A stretch of 64,000 nucleotides of DNA, from contig QXEO01000553.1 of the NCBI GenBank assembly GCA_007115705.1, positions 17,699,366-17,763,365 of the forward strand, given 5' to 3'. Position numbers and translations under genes: made by a program. The notes under the pieces are model-generated. The model ran no database searches, was not told where the DNA came from, and was given only the letters and a program-made list of their open reading frames with translations. This DNA is from Dactylis glomerata (taxonomy: Eukaryota; Streptophyta; Magnoliopsida; Poales; Poaceae). Shown piece by piece: positions 33,170 to 45,300 of the stretch; position 1 is the stretch's first letter; each line of letters opens with the position of its first letter.

Positions 33170-34872
33170 TGATACGTCTCCAACGTATCTATAATTTTTG
33201 ATGCTCCATGCTTGTTTTTACACCATTTGCCTATTGTTTCGTTACACTTAGTGGCACTTTTATGCATTTTCCGGAACTAACCTATTAACGAGTTGCCACA
33301 GTGCTAGTTTCCTGTTTTCTGCTGTTTTTGTGTTTCAGAGTGATACACAGGAAATATTCTCGGAATTGGACGAAACAAGTTCCTGAAGTCTTATTTTTCC
33401 CGGAAGCTTCCAGAGATCCGAAGGAGAGTCGGAGGGGGGCCACCAGGGCCCCACACGCAGGGGCGGCGTGGCCAGGCCCCTGGCCGCGCGGGCCCCGCGT
33501 GAGGGCGCCTGGCTCCCCCTCTGACGACGCCCCTTTGCCTATAAAGACCCCCCGACAGAAAAAACCTAAGTACACCCGATCAGATTTCCAGAACACATCG
33601 CGATCCGCCGCCACCGTCGACCCAAAGATCGGGAGGGTCCAGAAGCTCTTCCCGGCACCCTGCCGGAGAGGGGAATCGCCACCGGAGGTCTTGTTCATCG
33701 CCATGCTTGCCTCTGGAGCGATGCGTGAGTAGCCTACCTCGGACTATGGGTCCATAGCAATAGCTAGATGGTTGTCTTCTCCACCATGTGCTTCATGTTT
33801 AGATCTCATGAGCTGCCCTACATGATTGAGATCACCGTTATGTAATTCTACATGTTTGGTTTGTTGGGATCCGATGAATATTGGTGTTTATGATTAAGTT
33901 GCTGTACTGAATTATATCTTTTGTTATCTCTTTGTTGTTTATGATCTTGCATGCTCTCCGTTGTTAGTAGCTATCTTGGCCGAGTAGTTGCTAGTGACTC
34001 CAAGAGGGGGTATTTATGCTCGATAGTGGGTTCATGCCTATATTTCACCTGGGGGAGGGACAGAAACCTCTAAGGTGGTAGATGTGCTGTTGCTACTAGG
34101 GAGAAAACAACATTCATATGCTCAAGGGCATATGCTTTGTTTACATTACACACTTTGCTTAATGCAATTATCTGTTGTTCGCAACTTATACTACTGGGGT
34201 GTTCGGATTGATATCCCCGGGAGTGGATTATTAGTCATAGATGCAGTTGGATGGTGGTCTATGTATTTTGTTGTAATGTCCAGAGTAAATCTCATAGTGA
34301 TCTTCTTGACATATCACGTTTATCTTTATTCTATCAATTGCCCAACTGTAATTTGTTTACCCAGCATGTGTTATTTATCTTATGGAGAGACACCACTAGT
34401 GAACTGTGGACCCCGGTCCTATTTACATCATATTGCTATCACTTGTTTACTTTACTCGCACTGTTTACTTTACTCGTACTGTTTACTTTACTCGCATACT
34501 ATATTGTTTTCCACTCGATACGCTCATAACCTTTGTTTCAAGCAAACCGGTGAGATTGACAACCTCATCGCAAGTTGGGAACAAAGTATTTGTTTGTGTT
34601 GTGTGCAGGTTCCGCGTTGCTGCTGGCCGAAGACGAGTCAACAAGTATCGTTAACGGCGCCCTTGTTGGAGTGTCACTAAGCCAGTCTGCATCACCTTCA
34701 GTCATCATTGTCTCTCCTCTCCTGATCGACATTAAACCTTGGTTTCTTAACTGAGGAAAGACTAGCTGCTATACTCATCATACCTTCCTCTTGGGGTTCC
34801 CAACGGGCTGGTTATCCACCACGCACAAGGACAGTCTGCTCCCACGTTAACCACACGCAATCAAAGGGATCA
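33170..34872 (+). repeat. 5' LTR of Y1
   Basis: 1703 bp, TGATACGTCTCCAACG to AAAGGGATCA. Candidate TATA box TATAAAG at 33540-33546. The 201-codon ORF at 34075-34680 is shortened in the other LTR, so it is not likely to be a gene. Confidence 0.93.
33540..33546 (+). promoter_or_regulatory. Candidate TATA box of Y1 5' LTR
   Basis: TATAAAG after a GC-rich stretch; conserved in the 3' LTR at 39315-39321. Confidence 0.5.
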
Positions 34873-34882
34873 GCTAGTTTTC

Positions 34883-34977
34883 TGGCGCCGTTGCCGAGGA
34901 CCGCAGAAGAATAATCTCCCTCGTCAATTAGGCGCCATCAAATAGCAGTAGCTAGTTTTCTGGCGCCGTTGCCGGGG
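34883..34977 (+). other. Duplicated tRNA-Asp primer-binding sites of Y1
   Basis: TGGCGCCGTTGCCG occurs twice, at 34883 and 34961. The first is 10 bp from the LTR end, the normal spacing in this group, but then diverges (AGG instead of GGG). The second, 78 bp downstream, reads TGGCGCCGTTGCCGGGG, a perfect 17-base complement to the 3' end of tRNA-Asp including CCA. Both are preceded by AGCTAGTTTTC, so the whole block was duplicated. Confidence 0.8.
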
Positions 34978-35142
34978 AGGAAGAGAAGACTTCTGCGAGG
35001 GGAGTTTTTCGCACACACATCCTTTACTTTGTTTTATTGTTTAGCTTTACTTTATTTATTTTACCTGCATTGCTTTTTATCAAAACCCCAAAAAAAAAAT
35101 TAGAATCCTTGGTAGTTGCTATTTCTTTACTTTTAGTTTATT

Positions 35143-36009
35143 ATGTCTAGTTCAGTTGCTACTACTATGTCTCCCGAGGACATGATTTTTACTTTTAAGC
35201 AGAAAGATGAGGAAAGCTTTAAAGAAGCTTGGTCTAGAATTTATGATTGGCATGGAAAAACTGAACCTAAAATGACTTTGAGTTTGCTTCTTAGTAGCTT
35301 TTACTTTGGACTTTCTCTTCGTTATAGATATGCTTTGTATGCTACTGCAGAAGGAGATTTCCTTCATTGTGATGGAGATCAAGCCTTCAACATTATAAAA
35401 AAGTTGATTACAATTTATAGCATGCCAACCTATTTTGATTCCTCTCTTGTGTGCATTTTTAATAGACTTGATACTCTTAAGACTTGCACTGCTAGCTTGA
35501 ATTCTTGCTACAATACTTTGCGCCAGCATTTTGATTATGTGCCAACAAATACTGAACCTTCGAGTTGGTATCCTACAATAAAAATCACCATTAGTGGTGA
35601 AAGTTTTCATGCTCGTTGTGATATTATGTCTGAATTTTGTCTCATGCCAAAGGATGTTTATGAATCTTTGAGCCTTTGGAAGCTTTCTGAGGGAGGAGAA
35701 GGAATTTCTCTTACTAACAATGCCACTATATTTCCCCTTGGAATAGCTGAAGGAGTTTTTACAAAAGTCCTAGGAAGAATGATATCTACTGATTATCTTG
35801 TTATTGAATGTGTAGGAAAAGGACAAATCACACTTGGAAGATCCATTCTGAAGCTCATGGGCGCTGTCATCGATGTGGGAAAAGGCAATATAAGATTTAT
35901 CTCTCCACCTTGCAATAACCATGTCTTTCCTAGAGTCAAGAGCAAAGGTAAGAAAGGAAGACGTAAGGCACGTGCGGATCCTAGCACTTCATCACTTGAT
36001 ATTACTTGA
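35143..36009 (+). CDS. 288-aa gag/protease-like protein of Y1
   Basis: Single intact ORF of the element. Residues 1 to about 125 resemble a shortened Athila gag (EESFKEAWSRIYDWHGK, LLSSFYFGL). Residues from about 145 to 265 align with the retropepsin region of Y2: ISGESFHARCDIMSEFCLMP here against DCHALCDLGASIPIMPRKIY there, and LGRSILKLMGAVIDVGKGNI against LGRPFLRTVGAISDMKEGTI. The catalytic D-T/S-G is DIMS, so no protease activity is expected. The tail is Lys/Arg-rich (KSKGKKGRRKARA), perhaps for RNA binding. A gag-like RNA-binding or particle protein is possible. The ATG at 35143 lies 166 bp after the second PBS. Confidence 0.75.
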   Translation: MSSSVATTMSPEDMIFTFKQKDEESFKEAWSRIYDWHGKTEPKMTLSLLLSSFYFGLSLRYRYALYATAEGDFLHCDGDQAFNIIKKLITIYSMPTYFDSSLVCIFNRLDTLKTCTASLNSCYNTLRQHFDYVPTNTEPSSWYPTIKITISGESFHARCDIMSEFCLMPKDVYESLSLWKLSEGGEGISLTNNATIFPLGIAEGVFTKVLGRMISTDYLVIECVGKGQITLGRSILKLMGAVIDVGKGNIRFISPPCNNHVFPRVKSKGKKGRRKARADPSTSSLDIT

Positions 36010-38930
36010 TTCGCAATTTTCTGCGCCTAGCTCAAAGGCGTTAAAGAAAAGCACTCTTGGAAGATAACCCAATGTTTTCTTTTCAGTACTTTTTCTTTTA
36101 TTTGAGTCTTGGAAGTCATTACTACTGTAATGACTGCTCCTTATCTTGTTTATTTCGTTTTTTGTGCCAAGAGAAGCCTCTAATTTGAGTGAGGTAAAGA
36201 TTTGGGGATGTTGCTGTCCTGAAACTGTTTTCGGTGCTGCACCGTAAAAATTCGTATAAATTCTCTGTTTATCTTTTGGACCTGCGATTTTTTGTGCATA
36301 TGCCCCAGGTTATATCCAAACTTTTGTTAGTTGAACACTTTTTGATCTGAGCAACAGAAAATCCCTCAAAAATTCGACATTTGTCAGCTGTTCAGTTTTG
36401 ACAGATTTCTGCCAATATTTGTGTTTGCCACTTTATCGCTTTCTTTTGAGTTCTTTTGATCACGGAACTTTTGGGGAGGTTGCTACAGTAGTATTTGCTA
36501 TATATGTGGTGGTTTTGAGTTGAAACCTGAAGCAAATAGAGGATTGATTATATGTTATGCTTGCACTAATGTTGCTAATAGAATTGTGTTTAGTTTTGTA
36601 TGAAGGAAGTTTTCAAGTGTAGGGATTGGAGAATGATGAGATGAGTTGAAGAATGGACAAAATCTCAAGCTTGGGGATGCCCATGCATCACCCCAAGAAA
36701 TATCCAAGAAGTACAAGCGTCAAAGCTTGGGGATGCCCCCGAGGCACCCCTTCTTCATCGGCAAAAATCAGGTCACCTTTCAAAACACTATATTTTTATT
36801 GCTTCATGCACTATGTGTTTTTCTTGGAGCGTCAGTTGTTTTAGTTTTCTTAGTTGGTTTAGTTTGTTTGTTTGCTGCAATAAATGGTTGGACCCCAACA
36901 AATTTCTTTTGGAGAAGTTGCCTTGTTTTCATTTGCCAAGAACGCTCTAGTTTTCACTCTTATTAAAAATCGAGTGTTCTTCTTTTTCTGCTACTGCTTT
37001 TGGTTTTCGTTTTCACCTTGATTTGCGTTCAGACCTTGTCATATATTTTCATCAAGGTGTATTTTTGCCTCTGATCTTTATTGGTTTTCATCAAAAGAGG
37101 TGTGTTTAAAAATTTCAAATGGTGTTGGAAAAGAGAAAAAGCTTTGTGCAAAATAGTGGTACAAGAAGGAGCTTGTGTAGACTGCGGCTTAGGCTTTTTC
37201 ATGTCATGCTTGATGTCTTTTTGATAGTATGCTTAGTGGTTTTGCTGTAGCATGATTTGTCTCAAATAACTGAGATTGCTTAATGAGCCTTTGAAAAAAT
37301 CATGCGTTGTTTTTATTGTATGGAAGCATTATTTTGGTTTTCTCCTTGATGCTTTATTTGGGTTGACTTGGCGCATGCTCACACATGTTAGACTCTTACA
37401 AAGTAGCCAATAGCCTTCATGATCATTTAGTTTTTGACTTTTGATGCCATCCTATGCTTCTTTTAATGTCGCTTTGTCGCTTTGCATGATTATGGCCATT
37501 ACTGCTCTCTTAGTTGGTCGCTCCCAGTCTTTTGCTAGCCCTCGCCTTGTACTGAGTATGAGCTCTACTCGTGCATCCAACTCGTAAAAGCCAAAGTTTT
37601 CCAAAGTGTCCACCATACATACCTACTAGCAATTTTCTATTCCAAGTAAATTTGTCTTGCTTTTATTTTCTCTTCAAATTAAACTCTTACCAGTGTTATG
37701 CGAAATTCGGTCAGTAAAGCTCTCACGAACCGGAAGGCACACTTTACTTTTTCCTGTTCTTAAAAATTTGACATTGTGGTCTCTTATGTTGAGTTGTTAT
37801 GCTTGCAAGTTGTAAGTTGGATTCTAGCCCATCCATGCTGTCATGGGGCATGCTTTCAACATTGCACTTCTTATTTGAGTTGATATCGTGATCTTTTGTT
37901 TATGGATGCCCGCGGTGTGAAATGAATTGGGAATCTTGTGGGGATCATGGAGTTTGTATATGTGTTAGGGAAACGCCGGGCCGCCAATCTAAACCATGCA
38001 TAATTCATGGTGGAAATTTGCAGCATACCCATGGTGAACATTCGATGACGCATCTCACAATAAAAAGCTAAACAAAAGGCAAATAAAAGAGATGTCGAGG
38101 TGTTCATTGTCTGCTTGTCCTATCATTTTGGTGTGGGCTTGTTCCATGTCATTGGGCACGGAGGTACCCCATTGGCGGTTCTCAATGATATGCATATACT
38201 TACAATGACAAGAGCCTTGCTTGGGACTCTAAGTAAAGTAGCATGAGGTTTGGGTACTCGTATTCACGGGGCACGAGGTTTTCAACTTATGATTTGTCAA
38301 GCATATGCATCATAATTGTTCTCACATTAACTTTAACCATTCAAGATGCTTATGATGGGGGCAATGAGAGCTCAAAGCCAGTAAGTACCATAATTTTTGA
38401 AGGTTATAAAACTTGTAATCACTGCTTCCCTCTGCGAAGGGCCTTTCTTTTACTTTTATGTTGAGTCACCACCTTCTTTCTTTATGCACCATTAAGAGAG
38501 CATAGTTGTCATTCTTAGTGTGATATGCATTGTCCCAAAGTTCATTGATTGATTCATATTGTTGGTTTCACTTGTTCTTAAATTATTTGTATCTAGTCGC
38601 CCTCTTAAACTTGAAGGTGTCCTATGCATTTATGTTTTGCTCTCTTTGAAGGACAAGCTGAAAACCATTTGTATGTTTTCCCTTATGATTTGAACACATG
38701 TTTGACTTTCATTGTTTCATTTTCATGTCTTTTGTTTGTGTTCATTTGCATGTTTACAACGTGGTTGCTAAGTTCTTATTGTCATGATTATATCTTCATA
38801 CCCATGTTTTAAGTTCTTATGATCCCAGCTCACCAATGCTTACATAAATGATCAAGATTGTGTAGGTGCATGTCACCTCAAAAATTATTCTTTTGTTATC
38901 ACTTACCTACTCGAGGACGAGCAGGAGTTA
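36010..38930 (+). other. 3' noncoding region of Y1
   Basis: About 2.9 kb without a credible gene. It begins with GCGCCTAGCTCAAAGGCG and is related along most of its length to the noncoding parts of Y2 (54766-56277 and 62711-64000) and, inverted, of X (57707-60284). Retention between elements with different ORFs suggests a cis role such as packaging or RNA stability. Confidence 0.7.
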
Positions 38931-38944
38931 AGCTTGGGGATGCT
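38931..38944 (+). other. Polypurine tract of Y1
   Basis: TTAAGCTTGGGGATGCT runs into the 3' LTR start. X has the same tract on its minus strand. Confidence 0.65.
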
Positions 38945-40649
38945 TGATACGTCTCCAACGTATCTATAATTTTTTATGCTCCATGCTTGTTTTTACACCA
39001 TTTGCCTATTGTTTCGTTACACTTAGTGGCACTTTTATGCATTTTCCGGAACTAACCTATTAACGAGTTGCCACAGTGCCAGTTTCCTGTTTTCTGCTAT
39101 TTTTGTGTTTCAGAGTGATACACAGGAAATATTCTCGGAATTGGACGAAACAAGTTCCTAAAGTCTTATTTTTCCCCGAAGCTTCCAGAGATCCGAAGGA
39201 GAGTCGGAGGGGGGCCACCAGGGCCCCACACGCAGGGGCGGCGCGGCCAGGCCCCTGGCCGTGCGGGCCCCGCGTGAGGGCGCCTGGCTCCCCCTCTGAC
39301 GACGCCCCTTCGCCTATAAAGACCCCCTGACGGAAAAAACCTAAGTACACCCGATCAGATTTCCAGAACACATCGCGATCCGCCGCCACCGTCGACCCGA
39401 AGATCGGGAGGGTCCAGAAGCTCTTCCCGACACCCTGCCGAAGAGGGGAATCGCCACCGGAGGTCTTCTTCATCGCCATGCTTGCCTCCGGAGCGATGAG
39501 TGAGTAGTCTACCTCGGACTATGGGTCCATAGCAGTAGCTAGATGGTTGTCTTCTCCACCATGTGCTTCATGTTTAGATCTCATGAGCTGCCCTACATGA
39601 TTGAGATCACCGTTATGTAATTCTACATGTTTGGTTTGTTGGGATCCGATGAATATTGGTGTTTATGATTAAGTTGCTGTACTGAATTATATCTTTTGTT
39701 ATCTCTATGTTGTTTATGATCTTGCATGCTCTCCGTTGTTAGTAGCTATCTTGGCCGAGTAGTTGCTAGTGACTCCAAGAGGGGGTATTTATGCTCGATA
39801 GTGGGTTCATGCCTCTATTTCACCTGGGGGAGTGACAGAAACCTCTAAGGTGGTAGATGTGCTGTTGCTACTAGGGAGAAAATAACATTCATATGCTCAA
39901 GGGCATATGCTTTGTTTACATTACACACTTTGCTTAATGCAATTATCTGTTGTTCGCAACTTAATACTACTGGGGTGTTCGGATTGATATCCCCGGGAGT
40001 GGATTATTAGTCATAGATGCAGTTGGATGGCGGTCTATGTATTTTGTTGTAATGCCCAGAGTAAATCTCATAGTGATCTTCTTGACATATCACATTTATC
40101 TTTATTCTATCAATTGCCCAACTGTAATTTGTTTACCCAGCATGTGTTATTTATCTTATGGAGAGACACCACTAGTGAACTGTGGACCCCGGTCCTATTT
40201 ACATCATATTGCTATCACCTGTTTACTTTACTCGCACTATTTACTTTACTCGTACTGTTTACTTTACTCGCATACTATATTGTTTTCCACTCGATACGCT
40301 CATAACCTTTGTTTCAAGCAAACCGGTGAGATTGACAACCTCATCGCAAGTTGGGAACAAAGTATTTGTTTGTGTTGTGTGCAGGTTCCGCGTTGCTGCT
40401 GGCCGAAGACGAGTCAACAAGTATCGTTAACGGCACTCTTGTTGGAGTGTCACTAAGCCAGTCCGCATCACCTTCAGTCGTCATTGTCTCTCCTCTCCTG
40501 ATCGACATTAAACCTTGGTTTCTTAACTGAGGGAAGACTAGCTGCTATACTCATCATACCTTCCTCTTGGGGTTCCCAACGGGCTGGTTATCCACCACGC
40601 ACAAGGACAATCTGCTCCCACGTTAACCACACGCAATCAAAAGGGATCA
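38945..40649 (+). repeat. 3' LTR of Y1
   Basis: 1705 bp, collinear with 33170-34872. By eye roughly ten differences fall in the first 400 bp and fewer afterwards. Confidence 0.93.
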
Positions 40650-40664
40650 ATGTCCTCATCAGAT

Positions 40665-40908
40665 CGCTGCAGGACGCTGGATATACGACAGAGACCGTCT
40701 GCGGTACGACGTGGATAGCGAGCACTCACTCAGATTGGTCTCGTTGGAGATCGATAGCGATCCCTTTTTTACTTGACTGGCTAGATCGAATCAGGCAGAC
40801 TTGGAATTATTGATCGATTGGATACCGGAATGAGGCTGAGCGGAACTCGCTCGATAACAAGGGGTCAGGCAGACGCTGGAATTATCTATCGAGGGATGTT
40901 CTCATTAG
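40665..40908. other. Unassigned spacer between gypsy #2 and gypsy #3
   Basis: No ORF or known terminus. It contains two imperfect copies of CAGGCAGAC..TGGAATTAT about 73 bp apart (near 40793 and 40866). It is probably a fragment of another element. Confidence 0.4.
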
Positions 40909-42251
40909 AAGGTCTAGTGTCATTGGCGGTTCAAAACCATAGACCACAATGAGTGGGCTGAATGAAGTTGTTGAATGCTTCGCACAGTTGTAGGCGAACT
41001 CCGCATGTGGTATGTATTCTTCCCATGACTTGAGGTTCTTCTTGACCAACTCTCAAAGAAGTGTGCCAAGGCTTTGGTTCACCACATCCGTTTGTCCATC
41101 TGTTTGTGGGTGTGATGCCGAAGAGAAGCTTTATACCTACCATGTCCATGAGGGTCTTCCAAAGGTAGCTCATGAACTTGACATCCCGGTTCGATACGAT
41201 GCTCTTGGGGATTCCATGTAAACGAATGATGTCCCTAAAAAACAAGTTTGCAACATGTGAAGCATCGTCGGTCTTATGGCAAGGAATAAAGCGAGCCATT
41301 TTTTAGAATCTATCCATAACAACAAGTATTGAGTCATGGCCATGCTTTGTCCTAGGTAGGCCTAAAATGAAGTCCATGCTTATATCGGACCATGGTGCAT
41401 GTGGTATAGGTAAAGGCATGTATAAACCAAATGGGTTTTTAACAGAATTAGCTTGAATGCATGTGGTGCATCGTCAATCTAGGCATTCCACATCTTGCTT
41501 CATTCTTGGACAATAGTAATGTGTGGAAACCATTGCATAGGTCTTGTCGCGTCCAAAGTGTCCCATGAGTCCACCTCATGTGATTCTTGTAGCAATAAAC
41601 GACGAAGAGAGGACTCTTTAATGCAAAGTTTGTTAGCTTTCAAAAGGAACCCATTGTGTAAATAGAAATCATCAACGCCTTTGTTCAAGTAATATTCAGC
41701 AAATACATATCCAAAGAAACGGTTGGAAGAATATTGGTCTTTTATTTCATCCAAACCAAAAAAATTGTGTGTCAATCTGTATAAGTAGGGTTGTGTTCTT
41801 GCAGGAAAGTGCATCCGCCACCACATTTTCCTTTCCCTTTTTTATATTTTATTATGTAAGGGAAAGATTTAATGAATTCAACCCAATTAGTGTGTCTATT
41901 GTTTAAGTTTGCTATCCCTTTCAAATATTTCAAAGATTCAGGATCGGAGTGAATGACAAATTCCTTAGGCCAAAGGTTAATATTGCCAAACTTCCAATAC
42001 ACGCACAAGGGAAAATAACTCTGATATGGGCACGAAGGAAATCCTGGCAGCGCAAATCTCAGATCCGATCGATAGAAAATAACTCTTTGTCATAAATTTG
42101 ATAGTTCAGTCATGCTCCATCCAATTCTTTGCTATGGTGAACAACGGGACACCCATTTTGCATGAGGAAGCCCCCAATGCCTATTCCACTAGCATCACAT
42201 TCAATCATAAAAGTTCTAAAGAAATCCGGTAAAACAAGCAATGTTGCCTCG
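40909..42251 (-). pseudogene. Gypsy #3 RNase H and integrase remnants
   Basis: Homologous to 16780-18050 of gypsy #1 but broken in several frames. Recognisable pieces: RNase H WPKEFVIHSDPESLKYLKG; integrase N-terminal NKLCIKESSLRRLLLQESHE; core ARFIPCHKTDDASHVANLFF and FRDIIRLHGIPKSIVSNRD. A 52-bp insertion between 12-bp direct repeats (42011-42086) interrupts RNase H. Similarity ends near 40909 within the integrase C-terminal part. Confidence 0.85.
42011..42086. repeat. 52-bp filler insertion flanked by 12-bp direct repeats in gypsy #3
   Basis: GAAAATAACTCT occurs at 42011-42022 and 42075-42086; gypsy #1 has only one equivalent position. The intervening 52 bp include GATATGGGCACGAAGGA, also present in inverted orientation in the gypsy #2 LTR near 32780. 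A patch copied during break repair fits best. Confidence 0.6.
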
Positions 42252-42365
42252 TGTAACATCCCTAGTTTTCAAATTCAAAAATCAGCATGCATTCATACTC
42301 ATCATTGCATTTTTGGAAATAAACTTGGTTTTAAATTTTTTCAAAGAAAGGTTTCTATTTTAAAA

Positions 42366-45300
42366 CTAGGAAAATTGCCCGTGCATTGCAATGGGACATA
42401 AAGTGCATCGTAACTCATGAGCAAAGAGAGTCATGCGCTAACAACGCCATCTCACCACGGTCCGTAAAAATTAGGGGAGAACACGGATAAATCTTTGGAG
42501 AATAGTTTGGATGTGGAAATCGACCAAAATTTAACAAATTCTCAATTACTTTGGTTTAGCATGTGTAATATAATTATTCTCACAATTTAATACATATGAA
42601 ACAGCTAATTATAGTTGCAACTAATCCACTCGGCACAACCAAATAATATTCTCTCTCTAGCAACTTGTCCTTACCAAATCACACGGTACACGATGATCAT
42701 GTTAGTGCATATAGCATAGTATATATTTGTCTCATAACTAAATTTGGAGAAGTAGCCAACAGTCTATGTATCTCTCGCCCTTCCTCACCTAAGCGGACAT
42801 GCCATTTTAATCCCAAGTGCATATGCTTCCTTTGTCGGGAGAACAGATTTTAAAATGTAAAAAAATAGGAAAAATGTTTGCATGTAGATCTCCACATTCT
42901 AAGTGTTCATGCAAGGTTTTGTTTCCCCCACATCCCACATCCATGGCGGTAGTCTAGGTTGCTGCCGACCACTGGCCGTCGATGACTAAGTAGTGGAAAT
43001 AGCTGCCGCTGCGGCCGGACTGGCGGACAGTCTATATCGATTCAGTCTGTTTTCCCCCGCATCCACTAATCGATCCAGCGCTTATCTAGCAGGCCGCCTA
43101 GGTGGCCAGGCTCCAATCGGCCAAGCCCTAGGCAGCAGATACAGGCGGGCGACGGTCACGCCGACTCTGTCACTATGCGGCCGCGCCTAGAGCTCTAGTC
43201 CTGCTGGCTGCTGCTCCATCGTCTCTCCTCGTCAACCTCCTCCTAGTCGATCCCCTCTCATTCCAGCGTCTCTAAGGAAGCAACAGAGCTGTTGCGTGAG
43301 CTTCCGGTCCCTTTCACCTCTCCCTAGCGACAATCCCCTCTGTCTACCCCTCTCTCCAACAATCTCCACTGGCAGCCACCCCTCTGACTCATCATCGCCC
43401 TCGAGTTCCCGTCCATATCGAGTTGCATAGGAGGAGCCTTCCCTCTGCCGAGCCCTATCCTCTCGCTCACCAGCAGAGAAATCTTGAGCATGGAGGGCTC
43501 TACCGCCAATGCGCCGGGCTTCGGCCTCCGTCGTCGCGCAAGCATCGAATAGCGCTCGATGTGCCTCTTGGATGCGGTGCGGCTGCCTTGCTTGGCCTTG
43601 GTGGCTCCGGTATCACGAGGAGCAACACGAAGGGTTTCACCTCTGGTGCCCCAAAAACTCGAGGGGTTCAGCGCAGCAGTCGGCGAGCTACGAGACGCAT
43701 CTGCGGTGGCTGGCTATCGAGCGGTGGCGGAAGAATGCTGGCAAATGAAGGGGATTGAGAGGGGCAATTTTTTAAGCAAACCATTATTTTTCTTTACCGG
43801 TGGCATTGGTGGGTAATATGTGATCCGGTGAGAGGGTAAAATTGGAATAAAAATAACAGACCAAACCAAACCATGGAACCCTTGCTCCCTTTATCGAGCG
43901 GTGGCGGAAGAATGCTGGCAAAGAAAGGGGATCGAGAGGGGCAATTTTTTAAGCAAACCGTTATTTTTCTTTACCGGTGGCATTGGTGGGTAATATGTGA
44001 TCCGGTGAGAGAGTAAAATAAAAATAAAAATAACGGACCAAACCAAACCATGCCTTGCTCCCTTTATTATTAGGTATAGATTTAATTGACCTAGTGTTTT
44101 ATAGTTATTTCAACTTTTTCTTAATCTAATATTTTAGAACTTTCTTTATCTACATGTATTGCTGCACTCTTTGTGTGTTATACTGTACAGTAGATCTTCA
44201 TGTGTGTGTTGTCGATTTCAAAAGCGCTTTTGTGCTTGATATGCCATTGCTTTCCTGTGTACTAAGAGAGATTAGAGCGTATCCAAATTTGAACCTGTTT
44301 TACTCCCACGGTTTTATTCTGCAAGTTTGTGTGCTATTTTTTCTTAGTGGAGGCTGCGTAATGGTTGAGGTTCAGGCTGTTCCCAATGTTCAGAGTTACG
44401 CATAACCAAAATTTCCCCATCGCATGATACCCTGCTCTGTTTTTCCTTGTCTAGCCAAAGTCAGCCCATGCCCACCGTAGTTCGTAGACATACACGCTGA
44501 GTTCATGCGGGGGAGGGCAAGCAGTTGCTTGTTCATCTGGGTTCGTCTCTACACGCTCACGCGTTTGACCTTCGCAAATCGACAGCCAGCGGCTACATGT
44601 CGTTGTTGAGAGGGGAGGCCGGATTTCCTCGCCGCGCGCACTGAAGAACCAGTTCATGCTAGGGGTCGGGCCTTGCTTTCTCGGAGATTGCCTCCCTCCC
44701 TGGACTCCGCCTCGACGGGCGACGGCCCTGCCCCAGCTGGCCAGCAGCCTGTGCTACGCCCCCACCCTCCGCCTGCCGGATCTCTGGCGCTGACCAATGT
44801 CTGCATGGTGGATTCCCCCAGCCGCGCTCACGTGTCCCGCCTCCCCCGACCAGAGACACTCGTCGCCGCCCATATACCCCCGCCTAATTTCATGCAATCG
44901 GGCAGCCTGACGAGCTGATCTAGCGGCAGTGGATTCAGAGAAGGTGACCCGACGTGCAAACCTGTGGCCTGAGTTCTCCTAGCGCGTTGGTTTCCTCAGC
45001 GCTGGCACGACGTTAGGCCAACAGCCGGTCCATCGACACATAGGACAACAGCCGAGCTCTTCCGCCAGCACCTGCACGCGCGTGGCTGAGATGCTCTTCC
45101 TACACCCACACAGGGATTTTGATAGAGGAGGTCGGGGAGGGAGGAGCTGCCCTGCCGCGGGGATTTGAGTGAGGGGAATCGCAATGGGGAGGCGCGGCCA
45201 TGGCTGTCCGGCAGTGACTTTGCCGCAGCTACCTTCCCCCGGACCATATGGCTGGGCCAGCGTGGTCCTGGCAGAGGAAGTCCACCTCCCCTTTAGGATG

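Larger units (their letters stand above)
33165..40654 (+). mobile_element. Complete Athila-like LTR retrotransposon Y1 with TSD ATGTC
   Basis: Element 33170-40649 (7480 bp) with LTRs 33170-34872 and 38945-40649, flanked by perfect 5-bp repeats ATGTC (33165-33169, 40650-40654). LTRs start TGATACGTCTCC and end GGGATCA and look about 98 per cent identical, so the insertion is relatively young. The PBS matches tRNA-Asp, as in Athila-lineage gypsy elements. Inside is only a 288-codon ORF and a 2.9-kb noncoding 3' region; there is no RT, RNase H or integrase. It is non-autonomous, related to the Sabrina/WHAM group of Triticeae, though I cannot give the family name. Confidence 0.93.
31620..40664 (-). 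mobile_element. CRM-like gypsy element #2: leader, PBS and 5' LTR, with Y1 nested in the LTR
   Basis: This second member of the gypsy #1 family is represented by leader (31620-32280), PBS (32281-32289) and LTR (32292-33169 plus 40655-40664). Its gag-pol is not in the window; because the copia LTR ends exactly where the leader begins, the copia probably inserted here and the rest lies further left. GATCG (40665-40669) is the predicted TSD. Confidence 0.75.
32292..40664 (-). repeat. 5' LTR of gypsy #2 (interrupted by Y1)
   Basis: LTR parts 32292-33169 and 40655-40664 add up to about 888 bp and are clearly related to 23860-24785. The interruption is element Y1 with TSD ATGTC. The junction reads GGGATGTC|CTCATCA when the two parts are joined, as in gypsy #1. 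Confidence 0.85.

Noticed and set aside
34075..34680. 201-codon ORF in the Y1 5' LTR
   Set aside because: It lies wholly within the LTR, is shortened in the other LTR (40037-40456), overlaps other frames, and is translated from repetitive CTCG/TTTACTT-type sequence.
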